From positions 31,158,103 through 31,222,102 of the forward strand of contig OX393561.1 in the NCBI GenBank assembly GCA_947652115.1: 64,000 nucleotides of DNA, in the 5' to 3' direction. The notes under the pieces were generated by a model. The model had not been told where the DNA came from, did no database searches, and was given only the letters and a program-made list of their open reading frames with translations. Every line of letters begins with the position of its first letter. Within the stretch, counting starts at the first letter, position 1. The position numbers and the translations under genes were made by a program. Of this stretch, positions 24,944-36,700 are shown piece after piece. This DNA comes from Blastomussa wellsi. Its lineage: Eukaryota > Cnidaria > Anthozoa > Scleractinia > Plerogyridae.

Positions 24944-25824
24944 TTAAGAACCCACATAATTAAATATCCTTTTGGATATAATTAATTTTTACGCGCCTCG
25001 AACACGTTATTCTTGTCCAGAGCTAACGTTTCTCTCGTAGTTTTTACTTTAACTACAGAGAACACTCACTCCCGTTTCAGTTCAACGACGACGGCGACGG
25101 CAACGAAAACGTCATTTCAAAATATAACTTCTCGCTTCTGTGACGCTTTGGCAATTAATGAAATTTGTTTAACTTGGAAAATGATGACAGGAACTGTCCA
25201 GGAACTAAATTACTATGAACGGCGTTAAAGTAAGGAAAAAGAAAGAAAACTTTGCCGCCATGTGCTCACGTTCTCGAGAAAACATAAAATTTGGTCATTT
25301 CACGTTGTTGTTTTGCAGATGACGGCCCAGAAATGTACAAAACTATACTAACTCCCTAGTTTTAGCAACTAGGACGGCAAAGGCAACGGGAACGCCACAA
25401 AACAATAGGTTTAATGAGTAAAAACAATCGCTCTGCACGTACGTTTTATAGTTTCTTTTATAATACAGATAGGACTCTGCGCGCGCTCTGATTGGTCAAA
25501 AACCCATGTTTTATCAGAGTATAAAACATAGAAAAAGCTTGTTTTATTGTTTTTCGTCAGCTTAACTCTAGTGAAAATTCGCAAGGGATGGCGGCGAACA
25601 TTTTCTATGAAGAAATTCCGGACAAAATTCTGAGTCAAGCTGCAGTCAAGCTTCTAAGTTTGAGGGAAAAGTAGAAGAAGCGAAATTAAATTGCTTCAGT
25701 TTATCGATCGTGCGTGTTTTGTTGTTTTTACTCGCGGCGTATAAAATCTATATCATAAAGCAAATGAAGAAGCCTAAGCCATATATTATACTGCCATAAA
25801 ACACTCCGGACATTTGAGAACACT

Positions 25825-26327
25825 CGTCAATTGTGGCGTAATATATCCTGGGGAGACGAGCAAGAGGAGAGGGTTGTGTACGACTGGGATTTCTTTACTG
25901 ATTGGAGCGCTTGCTGTTGGATTTAGAGGAGCCTTTCCCCTCCTCCCAACCCCGCACGCCTTAAAAATACACCCCCTCCCCACCCCCAACACTCCTAAAA
26001 GAAGCCAAAGATTACCTTGATTCCCGGTCGCCTTTATTTTCTAACCTTTTTACTCCCCAACTCTGCTTTCCCCACCCCTACCCCCCCCCCCCCCCGAACA
26101 CGGCTCATTGTTATCCCATTTTTGAGCTACCCTAACCGTCATCGTATTCATCACCTGTATAAGACGCGGATTTGAAATTTTAAGGTACGTTGAGTCACAG
26201 GAGCAACCACATGAAAGACATCTAATAGTAACTATCATGACATCAGAAGTAACTTTGTAATGTTGAAGGGAATTTGTCATTATTGTCATCTTTTACTTTT
26301 CTCGAATATATTACGCCACAATTGACG
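25825..26327. mobile_element. Element bounded by 22-bp perfect inverted repeats
   Basis: Positions 25825-25846 and 26306-26327 are perfect reverse complements: CGTCAATTGTGGCG then TAATATAT, and the mirror image. The 460-bp interior contains two C-rich patches and no convincing ORF. It could be a MITE or a local inverted duplication. Confidence 0.6.
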
Positions 26328-26880
26328 AATTTATCATGTATCCGCAAAGGCAGGCTGATTCGAAACAACTAAAGATTGTTGTATCGAATATTTTCAGTTT
26401 GCTACTCTTCTCACTATAAATAGCGCGACAAAAGGCCATTTTCATCGCTTGTCGACCACGTGACCAAAAGGAAGGAGAGAACTCTGGGATCGAGAAGGCG
26501 ACAAAATCGACGAAAGGGAAGGCTTTGAAGTCGCCTGTGATACAGGCTATCTGGCGAGGAATGGGCGAAGAGAAGACCTTACATAACAAGGACCGGAACC
26601 AGATTAGACAATTCATGATAATTTATATGGCGTAGCAATGGCCAGAACAACAGATCATTAAAATACGGTTGTCGGTTGGTTTTATAATTAGTTAGTTCCA
26701 ACCCAGTTTGCTCGGGATTAGTTCCATTCCAGTTTACTTGTGGTTAGTCCCCTTACCGGTTAGTTACACTCCCGTTTGCTTGAGGCTAGCTTTCACTTTG
26801 TGGTTTGGGCAGTAATGTACTATATACAATTTTACTTGCAATATAAATATTGAAAAAAATTGGGGTTCTGACAGCTAGCG

Positions 26881-26946
26881 TCCAGTTAATATAGTGGTGA
26901 GTGTAGACTGAGTCGGATTTTCCCGGGTTCGATTCCCGATGCTTGG
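26881..26946 (+). pseudogene. tRNA-derived relic (tRNA-Asp-like)
   Basis: A tRNA-like layout: 5' TCCAG pairs with CTTGGA at the 3' end, a D-arm/A-box phrase ATATAGTGGTGAGT, and a T-arm/B-box GGGTTCGATTCCC. The anticodon stem does not form well, and there are about 20 bases between the D and T arms. It is therefore a degenerate tRNA or the head of a SINE, not a functional tRNA gene. An AT-rich tail follows. Confidence 0.5.
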
Positions 26947-27088
26947 AATAAAATATTTTCTTTCTTTTTTAAAATATTAAATTAAGTGTAGAATGACCTT
27001 CATGTAAAAATAAGTAAGTGTGTAATCTGGTCCCGGTCAATGTTAAGTAAGGTCTACCCCTTCTGGAAAGAGAAGCGGGGAGAAAGGT

Positions 27089-27217
27089 CATGTGCTAAAA
27101 CTAGGAACACCGGAACACCACAAAACACGGAACACCAGAAATACCATAAAATGCCAATAAATTTCTGGTGTTCCGGGGTGTTCCGGGGTCTTCCGGTGTT
27201 CCTGGTTTTAGTACATG
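27089..27217. mobile_element. Foldback element with GGAACACC-rich arms
   Basis: The left arm begins CATGTGCTAAAACTAGGAAC and the right arm ends in its mirror, GTTCCTGGTTTTAGTACATG. Both arms contain several GGAACACC / GGTGTTCC repeats, so the whole 129 bp folds into a long hairpin. Short ORFs on both strands across it are reflections of the palindrome. Confidence 0.75.
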
Positions 27218-28089
27218 CCGGGAGAACGGGTGACGAAACGGGTAGATAAGTTTTCAACACGATAACGCCGCTTCAAGATTTATTCAATGACAATGTCAAG
27301 TTCGTGGCATTAATTCACGCCCATTCTTTATTAGAGGGTATTTTACATATACTTTATAAACTTTTTATGTACAATAAATGCCAGCTATTGTCAAGACTGG
27401 CCAATAAATTAAAAATACATGTTGTATCATTCTGCTATACGGATTAAGAAGTAAAAGAATACGTAGACCAAAGAGTCCCTTATTTTAAGAGTATACATTC
27501 TTATATGGGAAATACTATTTACAGAGTTGATTTTTTGAAAACATAGTTCTTAACATTTACATAGATATTTCCATATCTACTTAAAGCTTAAAGCTATATT
27601 ACATTCTAGAGGCTTACATGGTAAACTATTATTTTTAGGTTTCCTACATTTTAAGGGAAATTTGGTTCGTCGCAAAAAAAACTCAAAATATCGCGACGCA
27701 GCTCCTTTAAACCGGATTTCAAGAGTCTGACCTGGCGATGACTGATTAAAACACAACTGACAGTCATATTTGTGAAAGCGCGTGCATATCATGTTCACCT
27801 TGGCTGCGGCTGAGGAATTTTAATTGTCAAACATTTGGAACATTATATTACACTAAACTTTCCAGTATTGTGGGCCTACTGAGAAACAATATAACCAAAT
27901 AAACATAACTCGTGTGGCCCAAACACGGACTATTTGAAGTTGATCGTGTCTCCAAAGGTCGGACGAGCGGATCCATACGGGGAACTGGACGAACACAAAC
28001 AGGCAGTATGGACGAGAGGTTTGGGGCGCAGCCCTCGCCTCAGTCCCACCTCGCGCGACCTAAACTCCCTTCAACAGACTACAATCGAT

Positions 28090-28234
28090 GTAGCAGCTCT
28101 CGTAATGGGGCCTCAAATGAATGGCTCGATATCCTGCGTGAAAACAATAAAACAAGCAACAGGAACAATGCCCCTGGCCCCTAAAACAATAGCAACTGCT
28201 GCCAGTAGAATTGCAAGCTTACGAGAGCTGCTAC
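28090..28234. repeat. Inverted repeat, 16-bp perfect arms
   Basis: GTAGCAGCTCTCGTAA at 28090-28105 is the exact reverse complement of 28219-28234, about 113 bp apart. Overlapping plus-strand ORFs of 90 and 125 codons cover it in two frames, but neither resembles a known protein. Confidence 0.6.
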
Positions 28235-29161
28235 ACTACCGCTACAATCAGTGTAGAAAATCTGGTAATGCACTTGGCAAACAACTGCACAAGGAATGTA
28301 AACCTCATTAGGAAATGTGGCCTCCGTGAGCGGCAGAGGTAAACAGCTTGCAGTTCAGAATCCTCGGAAATGGAGTGGGAGAAGTTCCGAAAACTTAACT
28401 TCTTGAAAATAAAATGCTGACATAAAACAGTTCTACGACTCCTTGGATTAATTTTACCAGTGGGTAAATCAGTCAAAAACAGATCGACATCGTGGAAAGA
28501 ACACTCACCAATTCTTTACAAGCTATCTAGAGTATCGATTTAAAGAGGGCAAAAATAATGTCTATTGCCAAGATAACCGGTTGAAAAACATATTTCCCGG
28601 CTACAAATTCACGCAAACAACACTAAAACAATCAGTTTATAGGACCTAATTTGAGGTTACCAGTGCTAACTAAGACTCTAAGAGGGGGAGGGGGGAGGGT
28701 GAAGGACCAGGAATAAATTGATAAGTTGAGCATCCGGTGATCCAACTCCATATTTGGACATCCCAGACGCCGGTACATCAGATATTCTTGTTACCCGTCA
28801 CGCAATCTTAGTACAGAGTTCGTGACGACACAAACTTACTCTCACGCGGGTAAGCACAACGTTCGAGCAATAAGTGCAAAAATTAAACACAAAAAATCTA
28901 CTGGTAGCACGGTAACATTTTTTTACACTATTTTGAAACATCTAGTTTTAATTCAATTCTCTAAGTGACCCCGAAATTAAATTCTCTCAGCATTCCCCAG
29001 AAATACTTTGATTTGAACTAACGTGAACGGCCGTTTTGATTCAAACATGGATAAATTCAAATTCATTTTCTCTCGCGGGATCAGCTTAAGAGTTGAAGTA
29101 TCGCTAAGTTACTCTTTACGGTACTCAAAATGTCACCATCCTGTCAGATTTTTGGGGAAAA

Positions 29162-29179
29162 TTTATTTTTGCCTTTATT
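29162..29179 (-). terminator. Candidate SNRK polyadenylation signals
   Basis: Two AATAAA hexamers on the minus strand (29162-29167 and 29174-29179, seen as TTTATT on the plus strand) lie about 280 bp downstream of the SNRK stop codon. Position and strand fit. AATAAA is common by chance in AT-rich DNA. Confidence 0.35.
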
Positions 29180-29455
29180 GCTCGAACATTCAGCGAAAAC
29201 CATGTTAAAACTCTAACATCATATTTTGTTCACGCCAACAACTGCTATAAATTGTAAGTAAACTGCTTGATTAAAATTCGACTTTTGGAGGCAAAAAACT
29301 GTAAAATGACAGGCGACAAAACGCAATAAAAAATACTTAACATCTCAAAATTGCTTTGCAAGAATAAATCAGCAAATTTCGAAATTCAAACCACAAATTA
29401 AAAAAGAAGGCACAGAGATCCAGACCTGTATATACATAAATCTAAAACTGGCGAA

Positions 29456-30752
29456 TCAAAATATTTGACAACAGTTACTCGTTACCGTCTGAATCGTCGG
29501 GTTGTGAAGAAGACGAATGTTTTTTTTGGTGTCCTCCACTAGCCTCTTTGTATCCCTGGACTGCAGGCTCATATCAGGAATATCTATATTGACCACGCCC
29601 TCTAGAGAGTCGTGTTTGTTTCGGACACACTCCGTTTCGCTTTCCTTTTCCCACGTTAACGTTCTGTCATCCGCGTCGCGGTTTTTAGGGATGTATTTCG
29701 AAGCGCTATTTTGTTTGTTTAAGAAGCAATTTCGATCTTGTTCCGCTTCAGCTTTGGACGCTAAAACCCCACATTCCTCAATGAGCGGGCTCCTTTTTCC
29801 ATTGCAGACCGCTGTTATATCCTTGACACCCTTGTTTTGCAATTCTTCCACGTTGTTGTCAACGTTTTCTTTGTTGCTCTCCTCTATGACGCCCAGATTC
29901 TCACACAGTGGAACAAACCCATTCAAATTCAAACAGTTGTTTTTGCCGTTACTTTCTTGTTTGGACGGCGGGTTTTTATTCGGCGAAGACTGGTCTCCAC
30001 TAGAACCATTTTTCGAGGGAACTACGAGAGTAGCTCCCAGGCTACTTCCTCCTCCAACCCCAGTCCCTCCTCCGTTATCCCCGTCCGAGTTACCATCGTC
30101 GTGATGACCACGCCTGGAACTTAATTTACACCCGGAAGTGGTTTTAAGTCTACGCATGTGTTTCTCTATCTCGTCCTCATCTGAACTACTACAACTCGAA
30201 GAGCGCCGACTGCCTCCAGACGGTACTGGCGACAGGCGGCGTGTTGTCCTTTTCGATTTCATCACTCCTCCCCCAAGGTGTTTTCTAGTCCGTTCGACAC
30301 GGGGCGAGTTAACTGGACTGTCTTCTAAATCCGATTCGCGCTCCTCGTGAATTTGATTCAACGATAGCGGAGTGCTCTTCGCTTTACCTATTCTATGTCG
30401 ACCGACCCTCGGCCGAGCCAATGCCGGAAAACTTGGCGTTATTTCGGTAGAAAATTGCGAGTTCGTTGATGTGGAAGGTTTATCCGGAAGAGCGCTGGTC
30501 GAGTGAAATTTCACACGCGTTTTAGAAAGACTTGGAACAACCAGATCATCCTCCTCCATTGAGCTATGCAGAACTTCATCGGCCTCTATCGCATGCGCCT
30601 TGATCGTTTCGTTAAGCATTTGTCCTTCCCTTGGCGCCAGTCTCCCCGACGAGTTGCGGCGAACCCTCGGAGAGCTTGAGCCCGAGCCAGTATCTGAGTG
30701 AGTCTCAGAATCGTTTTCTTTATCGTCTTCCACCAATTCAACGACTGGAGTG
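29456..30752 (-). CDS. SNRK: SNRK coding exon 5 (C-terminal regulatory tail and stop)
   Basis: Starts after a minus-strand CTTTAG acceptor; its first base C completes a Ser codon with AG from exon 4. It encodes about 432 residues of low-complexity tail: acidic [12 protein letters not shown], a basic/Ser-rich region ([18 protein letters not shown]), Gly-rich [14 protein letters not shown], and the C-terminus TSNCCQIF. Conserved SNRK landmarks are SAPVLNQIF-like [16 protein letters not shown] and the terminal double cysteine (human ends CCHVI). Most of the tail is poorly conserved, as in other SNRKs. The plus-strand ORF across the same region is a shadow. Confidence 0.95.
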
Positions 30753-33700
30753 CTAAAGACAAATACCAGATTCAATTAACGGGGACCTTTGTCACATGAT
30801 TTACTACCAACGCAATGTTACTCAGGTAAATTATTGCTCTGCGGCCATTGTGGAACTACTTTGGTGCAATTATTCTCGATTTCCTTATTCAAAGGCATCC
30901 TATTTTTTCTCAGTTTTTAAACTGCCACCTCTTTGGGGTTTTTCTACAGTGGTAAACTACCATTGCAAGACTTACTTTGATATGAAGGAAACATTATAAA
31001 TTATCAAAGATGAATTAATTCATCGTTTGGGTAGCAGCATACGCTAATGAAATGCCATTCTCATTCTTAACTTAGAGCACGTAATGAAAAAAAAAACTTA
31101 CAAGAAAATTGCCAATACGTTTTCAGTTCACACAAATGCTAAATAATGTTATCTTCGTTGAAGTTGCAACCTGATTTTTGTCGTAGGTAAAAAGGTAAAG
31201 TTTGCATACGAGCCTAGTGGCCCATCAGGCCGGAGCTTATCCCGGTTGCTGTAGCATGAAGCGACAGAGAGTATTTCTACTCCCCCCTGGATGGGATGCT
31301 AGTCCATCTCAGGGTTACCCCACCCATTTATACACCTGGGTGAAGAGAGGCACTGTGGAAGTATCTTACCCAAGAACGCAACGTAGTGTTCCGGCCAGGG
31401 CCTCGAACCCGGACCGTCCCATCCAGCACGCTAACCATTAGGACTTGACTTTACCACAGTGACAGTGCAAGTTCAAGGAAGAGCTTACCTGTGCCCAAGT
31501 AAAATTTAGTTTTTCATTTTTCTCCTTCTTTTTCTCCTTTTCTATGTCCTCACGTGTGAGGACATAGGAAACGGCTGAACGCAGGCTTAGGCTACATTTA
31601 CAGGGGACTGGACCGGAAACGTTTCAAACTGAACCGGGCAGGATTGGCTCCTGTTTACATAGAATCGTTTGGAACCGATCCAGGTGTTTCCACAGGATCC
31701 TTATGTAACCGGTCCGGTACGGATCCAAAACTGGACCTGCAAAACAACAAGTCCAGTTTTGGATCCGTTTGGATCTGTTCCGGACCGGTTCCAGAACGGT
31801 ACTGTGTAAACAGAAAGCCTATCCATTTGGATCCGTTTGGAACCGGCCCCGTGTAAACTTAGCCTAAGTTCCATTTTGTTAAACCTGGTTTAACGAAACA
31901 TGTTTAGCTGATGTGAATGGGGTTTTAGTCTGTCTAAAGTCGAAGACGTTTTGCACTGTTACCGGGGCTGTAAATAATTATATCCAGTGAAACTAAAGTG
32001 ATCCCTCAGAAATGAAAGTTATCCAACAAGTTTTTTGCAACTTTCCCTGAATGTTCCCTTCCAGCACTGTTTCGAAAACTACAATAAAAAAAGGTAGGTC
32101 GCGGTGCTTGCAAAAGTGATATGATGGGCCAATCTTACCCCATTTATGCTAATCACGCGTGCTATTTTATCATTTCACTGTACATTTTGCGGTAGTTGAA
32201 AGGAAAGATTATTAACAGAATACTTGACAAAAAACTTGATAGAAGCCAAGTCTCGGTTATATGGTACAATGTAACATACATAATTTATGGAAAAATGAGA
32301 CAAATTTTTTTAAACGATACTGACTCAAAACATCCCTTGAGTCATTGTTCCCAGGGCTATAATTGTCATCCTCGAGTAATGGTTTTCTGAGAGGTTTTAA
32401 CTATATCTTTTTTTCCTACCCAAAAATTTCTCTTTTTATTTTTTTTTAACTTAAAGTTGATTATTTGTATTCAAAAATTCTGCAATGAAAAATATAGGTC
32501 ACCATGCTTGTTTACAAGAATAACGATGATTTATCTTGCACGTGAGCATATCTGTATATATCCGTTCATGTGCGCGCGCTAATCACACGTAAAATTCTGC
32601 ACAGTAAGGATGCGCAATGCAATACTGAGGAATTACCTTAAGTCAGCACTTTGATTGGATGTAACTGTAGCAGCGCAAAACAATGGTGTTTGCATTGGAA
32701 AGCATTCTGTTCAACCACAGTTGGGATTTCATGGGACAATTGCAATTTTTGTCCGATGTCCGACTGTTATTTGCAGCCCTGTTTACAGCTGCAGCTATTT
32801 TATTACCAGATACATTATGTACAGTACCTTTGCATTGGTTCTCGTCGCCTGTTCTCTGGCAGGGAAAGCCGTCCATTCCGTCTTCTTCTAATGGAGGGTG
32901 CCAAGCTGTTGTTGGATGATTTCAAACGTCGTAGCAGTTGCTCTGCTAAAAGGTAGTAAGTGGCTGTCACATGGTCATATGTGTTGTTTTCCAAGGACCT
33001 ATAAAAATCACATATTTTAAAAGGTAAGTGGAAGGAAGAAGCAGGAGTGATATTCCTTAGCCTGTGTATCCAGTTAAAGCCTGTCTTTCCAGTTAAAGGG
33101 GATCAGTCACCATGGGTGGTAATGTATACAATTGCCTTCAAATCAAAGGAAGCTGCAAATAGTTTACCAAGGTAAACTGTGGTCATCAGTACATTTGATT
33201 CACAAATCAGATAAGCAAAGAGATCTGAGCCACTCCTCTCATCCACACCTTAAAACAGGGATCCATATTCGCAGTCGTCCGGTCATCAGAGACGACTAAA
33301 AAAATCGTGCAGATGACAAAAACAGCATGAAAACTTGTCCGTCAGACGATTGAAATTGGACTTGATAAAAAAGGCATTTATTGAATTTTCCCATGAGTGA
33401 CCACTTGTTGTGCTTTCGTAACTTTTAGAGAACAGAGAATAATTTGCAACTTTCTGTCGCGATAAAATCATAATTTTGGACCACCATCTTGGATGATGCG
33501 TTATTTTCCATGAATGAAATCATTGCAGGCTCAATTTTCAAGTTGTCAACCGCTGATATCTGCATCCGCGAAAACATGTGGCGATTGCGTCAGGCTCAGC
33601 TGATGTTTTACTCAAAAGTAATACAAATGCTTTGGAGCAAGAGGAATGAAAGTGCTCTTTTATTCCCTCATAGAAGTTGAAGAGACCGTGGCTAACATTT

Positions 33701-36700
33701 GTGCCAGAATCGTCAGCATCCGCCGACTCTGCATTACAAACTGGGGGTGTGATGTTTTGTGAAACTTGCATGTTAAAATAACAAAAAGGTAAACTTTCCA
33801 TTTACTTGTTGTACAGTCACCACTCTTCACTTTTGAACGGGCAAGTTAAATTTTGCCAGGGCAATGATGTCATACTTGACCGGCTGACGACTTGGAAAAA
33901 AAAATGAATATGGATCCCTGTTAAAGCTCGTCCACAACCACCTAAAAATCCTTGATCCTGCGATCGAAACATTAACTGGTCAGAGGTCAACTTCCAAGAA
34001 ATACATGGCCATGATGTGGTCATCACCTGAGCCTGTGATATGGCCTTGTTTTGATAGCTGTCAATTGACCATAAATGATGCAAGCTTCTGTTAATGTTAA
34101 CCAAGGCCTATTTCTGGAGTAAGAGGTCCCCCCTCCCCCTCCCCCTCCCCCTCCCCCAGAGTCTGTAAGACAGATGGATGCATGGATGATACATTCACAT
34201 GAAATACCAAATTAAATTTTACCAGCTTGTTGGGCTTTCCAAACTTTCTTACCCATGGTGCGCCACTGCCGTGCTTCACAAGCTGGAGCTCTACTATCAA
34301 TATTCATGGGTGCCTCCTGCTACATAAGCTAGGTTACAACAATATAACATCAAGCTAACAGAGGTATAGTACAGCGACAATTACTAGCACTTGGTTAGCC
34401 TAGGCCAGGGGCCTGGGTAGCACTCTGGTTAGTCTACTAAACACTTTGGTTAGCCTACATAGCACTCTGGTTAGCCTACTAAGCACTTTGGTAAGCTCAC
34501 AGCAGTATGGTTAGCCTACATGTAAATTAGCTTTAGGCTGCTTGGGGTTAGCTTATATTAGGGTTAGGGATTTGCAGCCAAAAAATGGAATCTTGGCAGG
34601 TGGTCTCGGTGGTGTAGTGGGGATGATTCCCGCTTGGTTAATCCATTGTCCCGGGATCGAGACTTGTTGGGGCTAGATTTTTTACCTTAAAAAATAGAAG
34701 GTAGGTGTGATTCATACCTCATGTATGAAAATTTAAGAAGTCTCACATAAGAAAACCTCCGGTAGGTCAATGATATAAAGTGCCAACCCAGAAGCTAAGC
34801 TGCAGCAGTGCGGTTTAGTTTGTCATAAGTGTGACGTAGCCCTTTTATCAATGATAATAATAAATCATATGAAAAGTAACTGAAGTACCCCTTGATAGAT
34901 CCCTGGAGTAGCTTTAATGTAGATCCCTTGAAGTTAGCAAGTCCAATGTATAACAGAAACATTACTTACTTCCTCACAGTCTCTTGATTGGCAATCTTCC
35001 CAGCTTCCATTGTATCCACAACATAGCTATGTTCCTCAGGGGTGAGGGGGAGTTCTGTTACTAAAGGTACAGGTGTGGGTAATACAGGAGGGTGTCCCCC
35101 CTGAAACCAACTGTCTGCCATTATGCTCTCTAGTGTAGAGCGAAGGTACGGCTCCCGCACCAACATCTTTTCTATGAGGCTGTTGAAAGACAGAGAAGTT
35201 TGAAAGGATGAAGTTTAGTAATAGTATGCAACTGAGTCACATCTTAAAGTGCCTATGAAATGAAAACCAAGTTAACCTCATTTGAAAGGCATTTCAAAAT
35301 AATGAAGAATGGCATTTTCCTTTCTGTGATATCTTCTCTTGTTCCAGAGATAATCAAGTTTTTGTATTATGCAAATGATGACTGATGATGTCACAAGGTT
35401 GACAGAAAATGGGCTAAAACACAAAATCGAGAATATCTCTGTAAATAATGGGGCAATGCACTTGAAACTTTTTTTTTTTTTTTTTTTAATTTTTTAAATT
35501 ATTTATTTTTTAATTACAATAACACTACTTACAAAACTATACAATATCCTACTTACAACACGATACTACATGTTACGTTTTGGTACACAGAAGCAAAGTG
35601 AAAAAAAAAAAAAAAAAAGAGGGGTAAGGGAAAGGCCGCAATCCAGATATATCAGAACGGTTCGATGAGTCAGCGAGAATCTGAAAAGTTATGTACCATG
35701 GCTATAGCAAAAGGACTATCTAAAAGTTAGTTATAATAAGAGAAGCACACAGTTCATTTGAAACAACCCCATTTTCGGTTATATTTTTGAACGGTATTCG
35801 TCTTATAAGCAAAACATCTTTCAATTTCTTGGCATTTAAGGAAGATTTGCGTAAATATTCGTATATTTGGCAGGGTGTTGTTTAATTTCGATGAATAAAT
35901 GTGGTATCTGCCAACTAGAAGTGCATGATGCAGAAGTGTATCCTCGATATTTTCAACCAATCCTAAACAAAGAGGTTGGGTCAAAGAAAAGTTTTGTGGC
36001 TTAATCTGATGCCGTATTATCCAGTCTTGTATGCCTTGCCAAAAAGCTTGAACAGAGTCACAGTCCCAAAAAAGGTGGACCAGGGTTTCTGTGTTTTGTT
36101 CGCAGAAAGTGCATTTATCTGTTAAAGTGCTACTACGATGAAATTTTCGATATTCATTTTTTTACATTTTCGTTAATACTACAACTTTTTCAGGTATCTT
36201 GCCAAATTTCAGTCTATTACGAACATTAGAAGTTGTCTTTTTTGGACTTTTATTTCCCAGAATTTATGGCCGCCATTAATTCTCCTTGTTCCATGACTTG
36301 CTTGAGAATTTGAGAAAATGACGTTATTTTCTCAAAATACTTCACGGGTTTAAATTATAATAACAAAAAGTACAGAAAATTGCACGAGGATAACGTCCAA
36401 AGCTTTTATTCTTCTTCGTGCGATTTTCTGTAGTAATTGTTATTATAATTTCAACCCGTGTGGTATTTTGAGAAAATGACGTCAATTTCTCAAATTCTCA
36501 ACCAAGTCATGGAACAAGGAGAATTAATGGCTGCCGTAAATTCTCGGAGATAAAAGCCCAAAAAACACAACTTCCAATGTTTGTAATGGACTGAAATTTG
36601 GCAAGATACCTGAAAAAGTCGTACTATTAACGAAAATGTAAAAAAATGGATATCTAAAATTTCATCGTAGTGGCACTTTAAAGAGATTCCTATTTTACAT

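Larger units (their letters stand above)
19461..29161. other. Intergenic region between CBFA2T/MTG and SNRK, repeat-filled
   Basis: No conserved protein gene was found. The region holds several foldback or MITE elements listed separately, a tandem duplication and a tRNA-like relic. Two poly-C runs occur at about 23767-23784 and 26081-26095. A short tandem of TTAGT-beginning phrases lies near 26695-26800, and a short palindrome around ATGTTTTAT/ATAAAACAT at 25506-25530 sits in a sequence that looks like a dispersed repeat. Stretches 19500-21330, 22432-23497 and 28240-29160 show nothing I can name. Confidence 0.5.
30753..32827 (-). other. SNRK intron 4
   Basis: A 2.1-kb intron between exons 4 and 5. 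It contains a tRNA-derived SINE (31186-31447) and a MITE (31586-31868). At 31541-31565 there is a short palindrome around CTATGTCCTCACGTGTGAGG just outside the MITE. A minus-strand stretch ending in CACAGGTAAGC near 31490 resembles a splice donor but has no matching SNRK peptide. Confidence 0.8.
32999..34969 (-). other. SNRK intron 3
   Basis: A 2.0-kb intron. It contains a C-rich repeat (34128-34157), an irregular tandem repeat (34393-34520) and a tRNA-like SINE remnant (34606-34700). A phrase shared with 60300-60330 (GACAGCTGTCAATTGACCAT, here ATAGCTGTCAATTGACCAT) marks an old dispersed repeat near 34055-34075. No further exon is needed, since exon phases join directly. Confidence 0.85.

Noticed and set aside
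26311..26616. 101-codon minus-strand ORF
   Set aside because: Hydrophobic and Cys/Phe-rich without a domain. It starts beyond the inverted repeat ending at 26327 and has no upstream promoter or splice evidence.
26881..26946. Functional tRNA-Asp gene
   Set aside because: The acceptor and T arms pair, but the anticodon stem does not, and the length between arms is wrong. It is kept only as a tRNA-derived relic.
27912..28311. Plus-strand ORFs of 90 and 125 codons
   Set aside because: Two overlapping frames with no similarity, crossing an inverted repeat (28090-28234). Coding status is not supported.
29517..30104. 195-codon plus-strand ORF
   Set aside because: It is the antisense shadow of SNRK exon 5, whose low-complexity codons leave the opposite strand open.
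31490..31560. Candidate extra SNRK exon (basic peptide ending at CACAG|GTAAGC)
   Set aside because: SNRK exons 4 and 5 already join in phase and match the family. The peptide is a Lys/Glu run next to a MITE and palindrome.
32643..32956. Four overlapping ORFs on both strands (77-101 codons)
   Set aside because: They overlap SNRK exon 4 (minus strand) and its neighbouring intron. None has family similarity, and the exon is read in a different minus-strand frame.
36490..36677. C-terminal extension of the LINE ORF2 protein (about 60 residues)
   Set aside because: This part is translated MITE sequence. The true ORF2 continues after the MITE at 36121.
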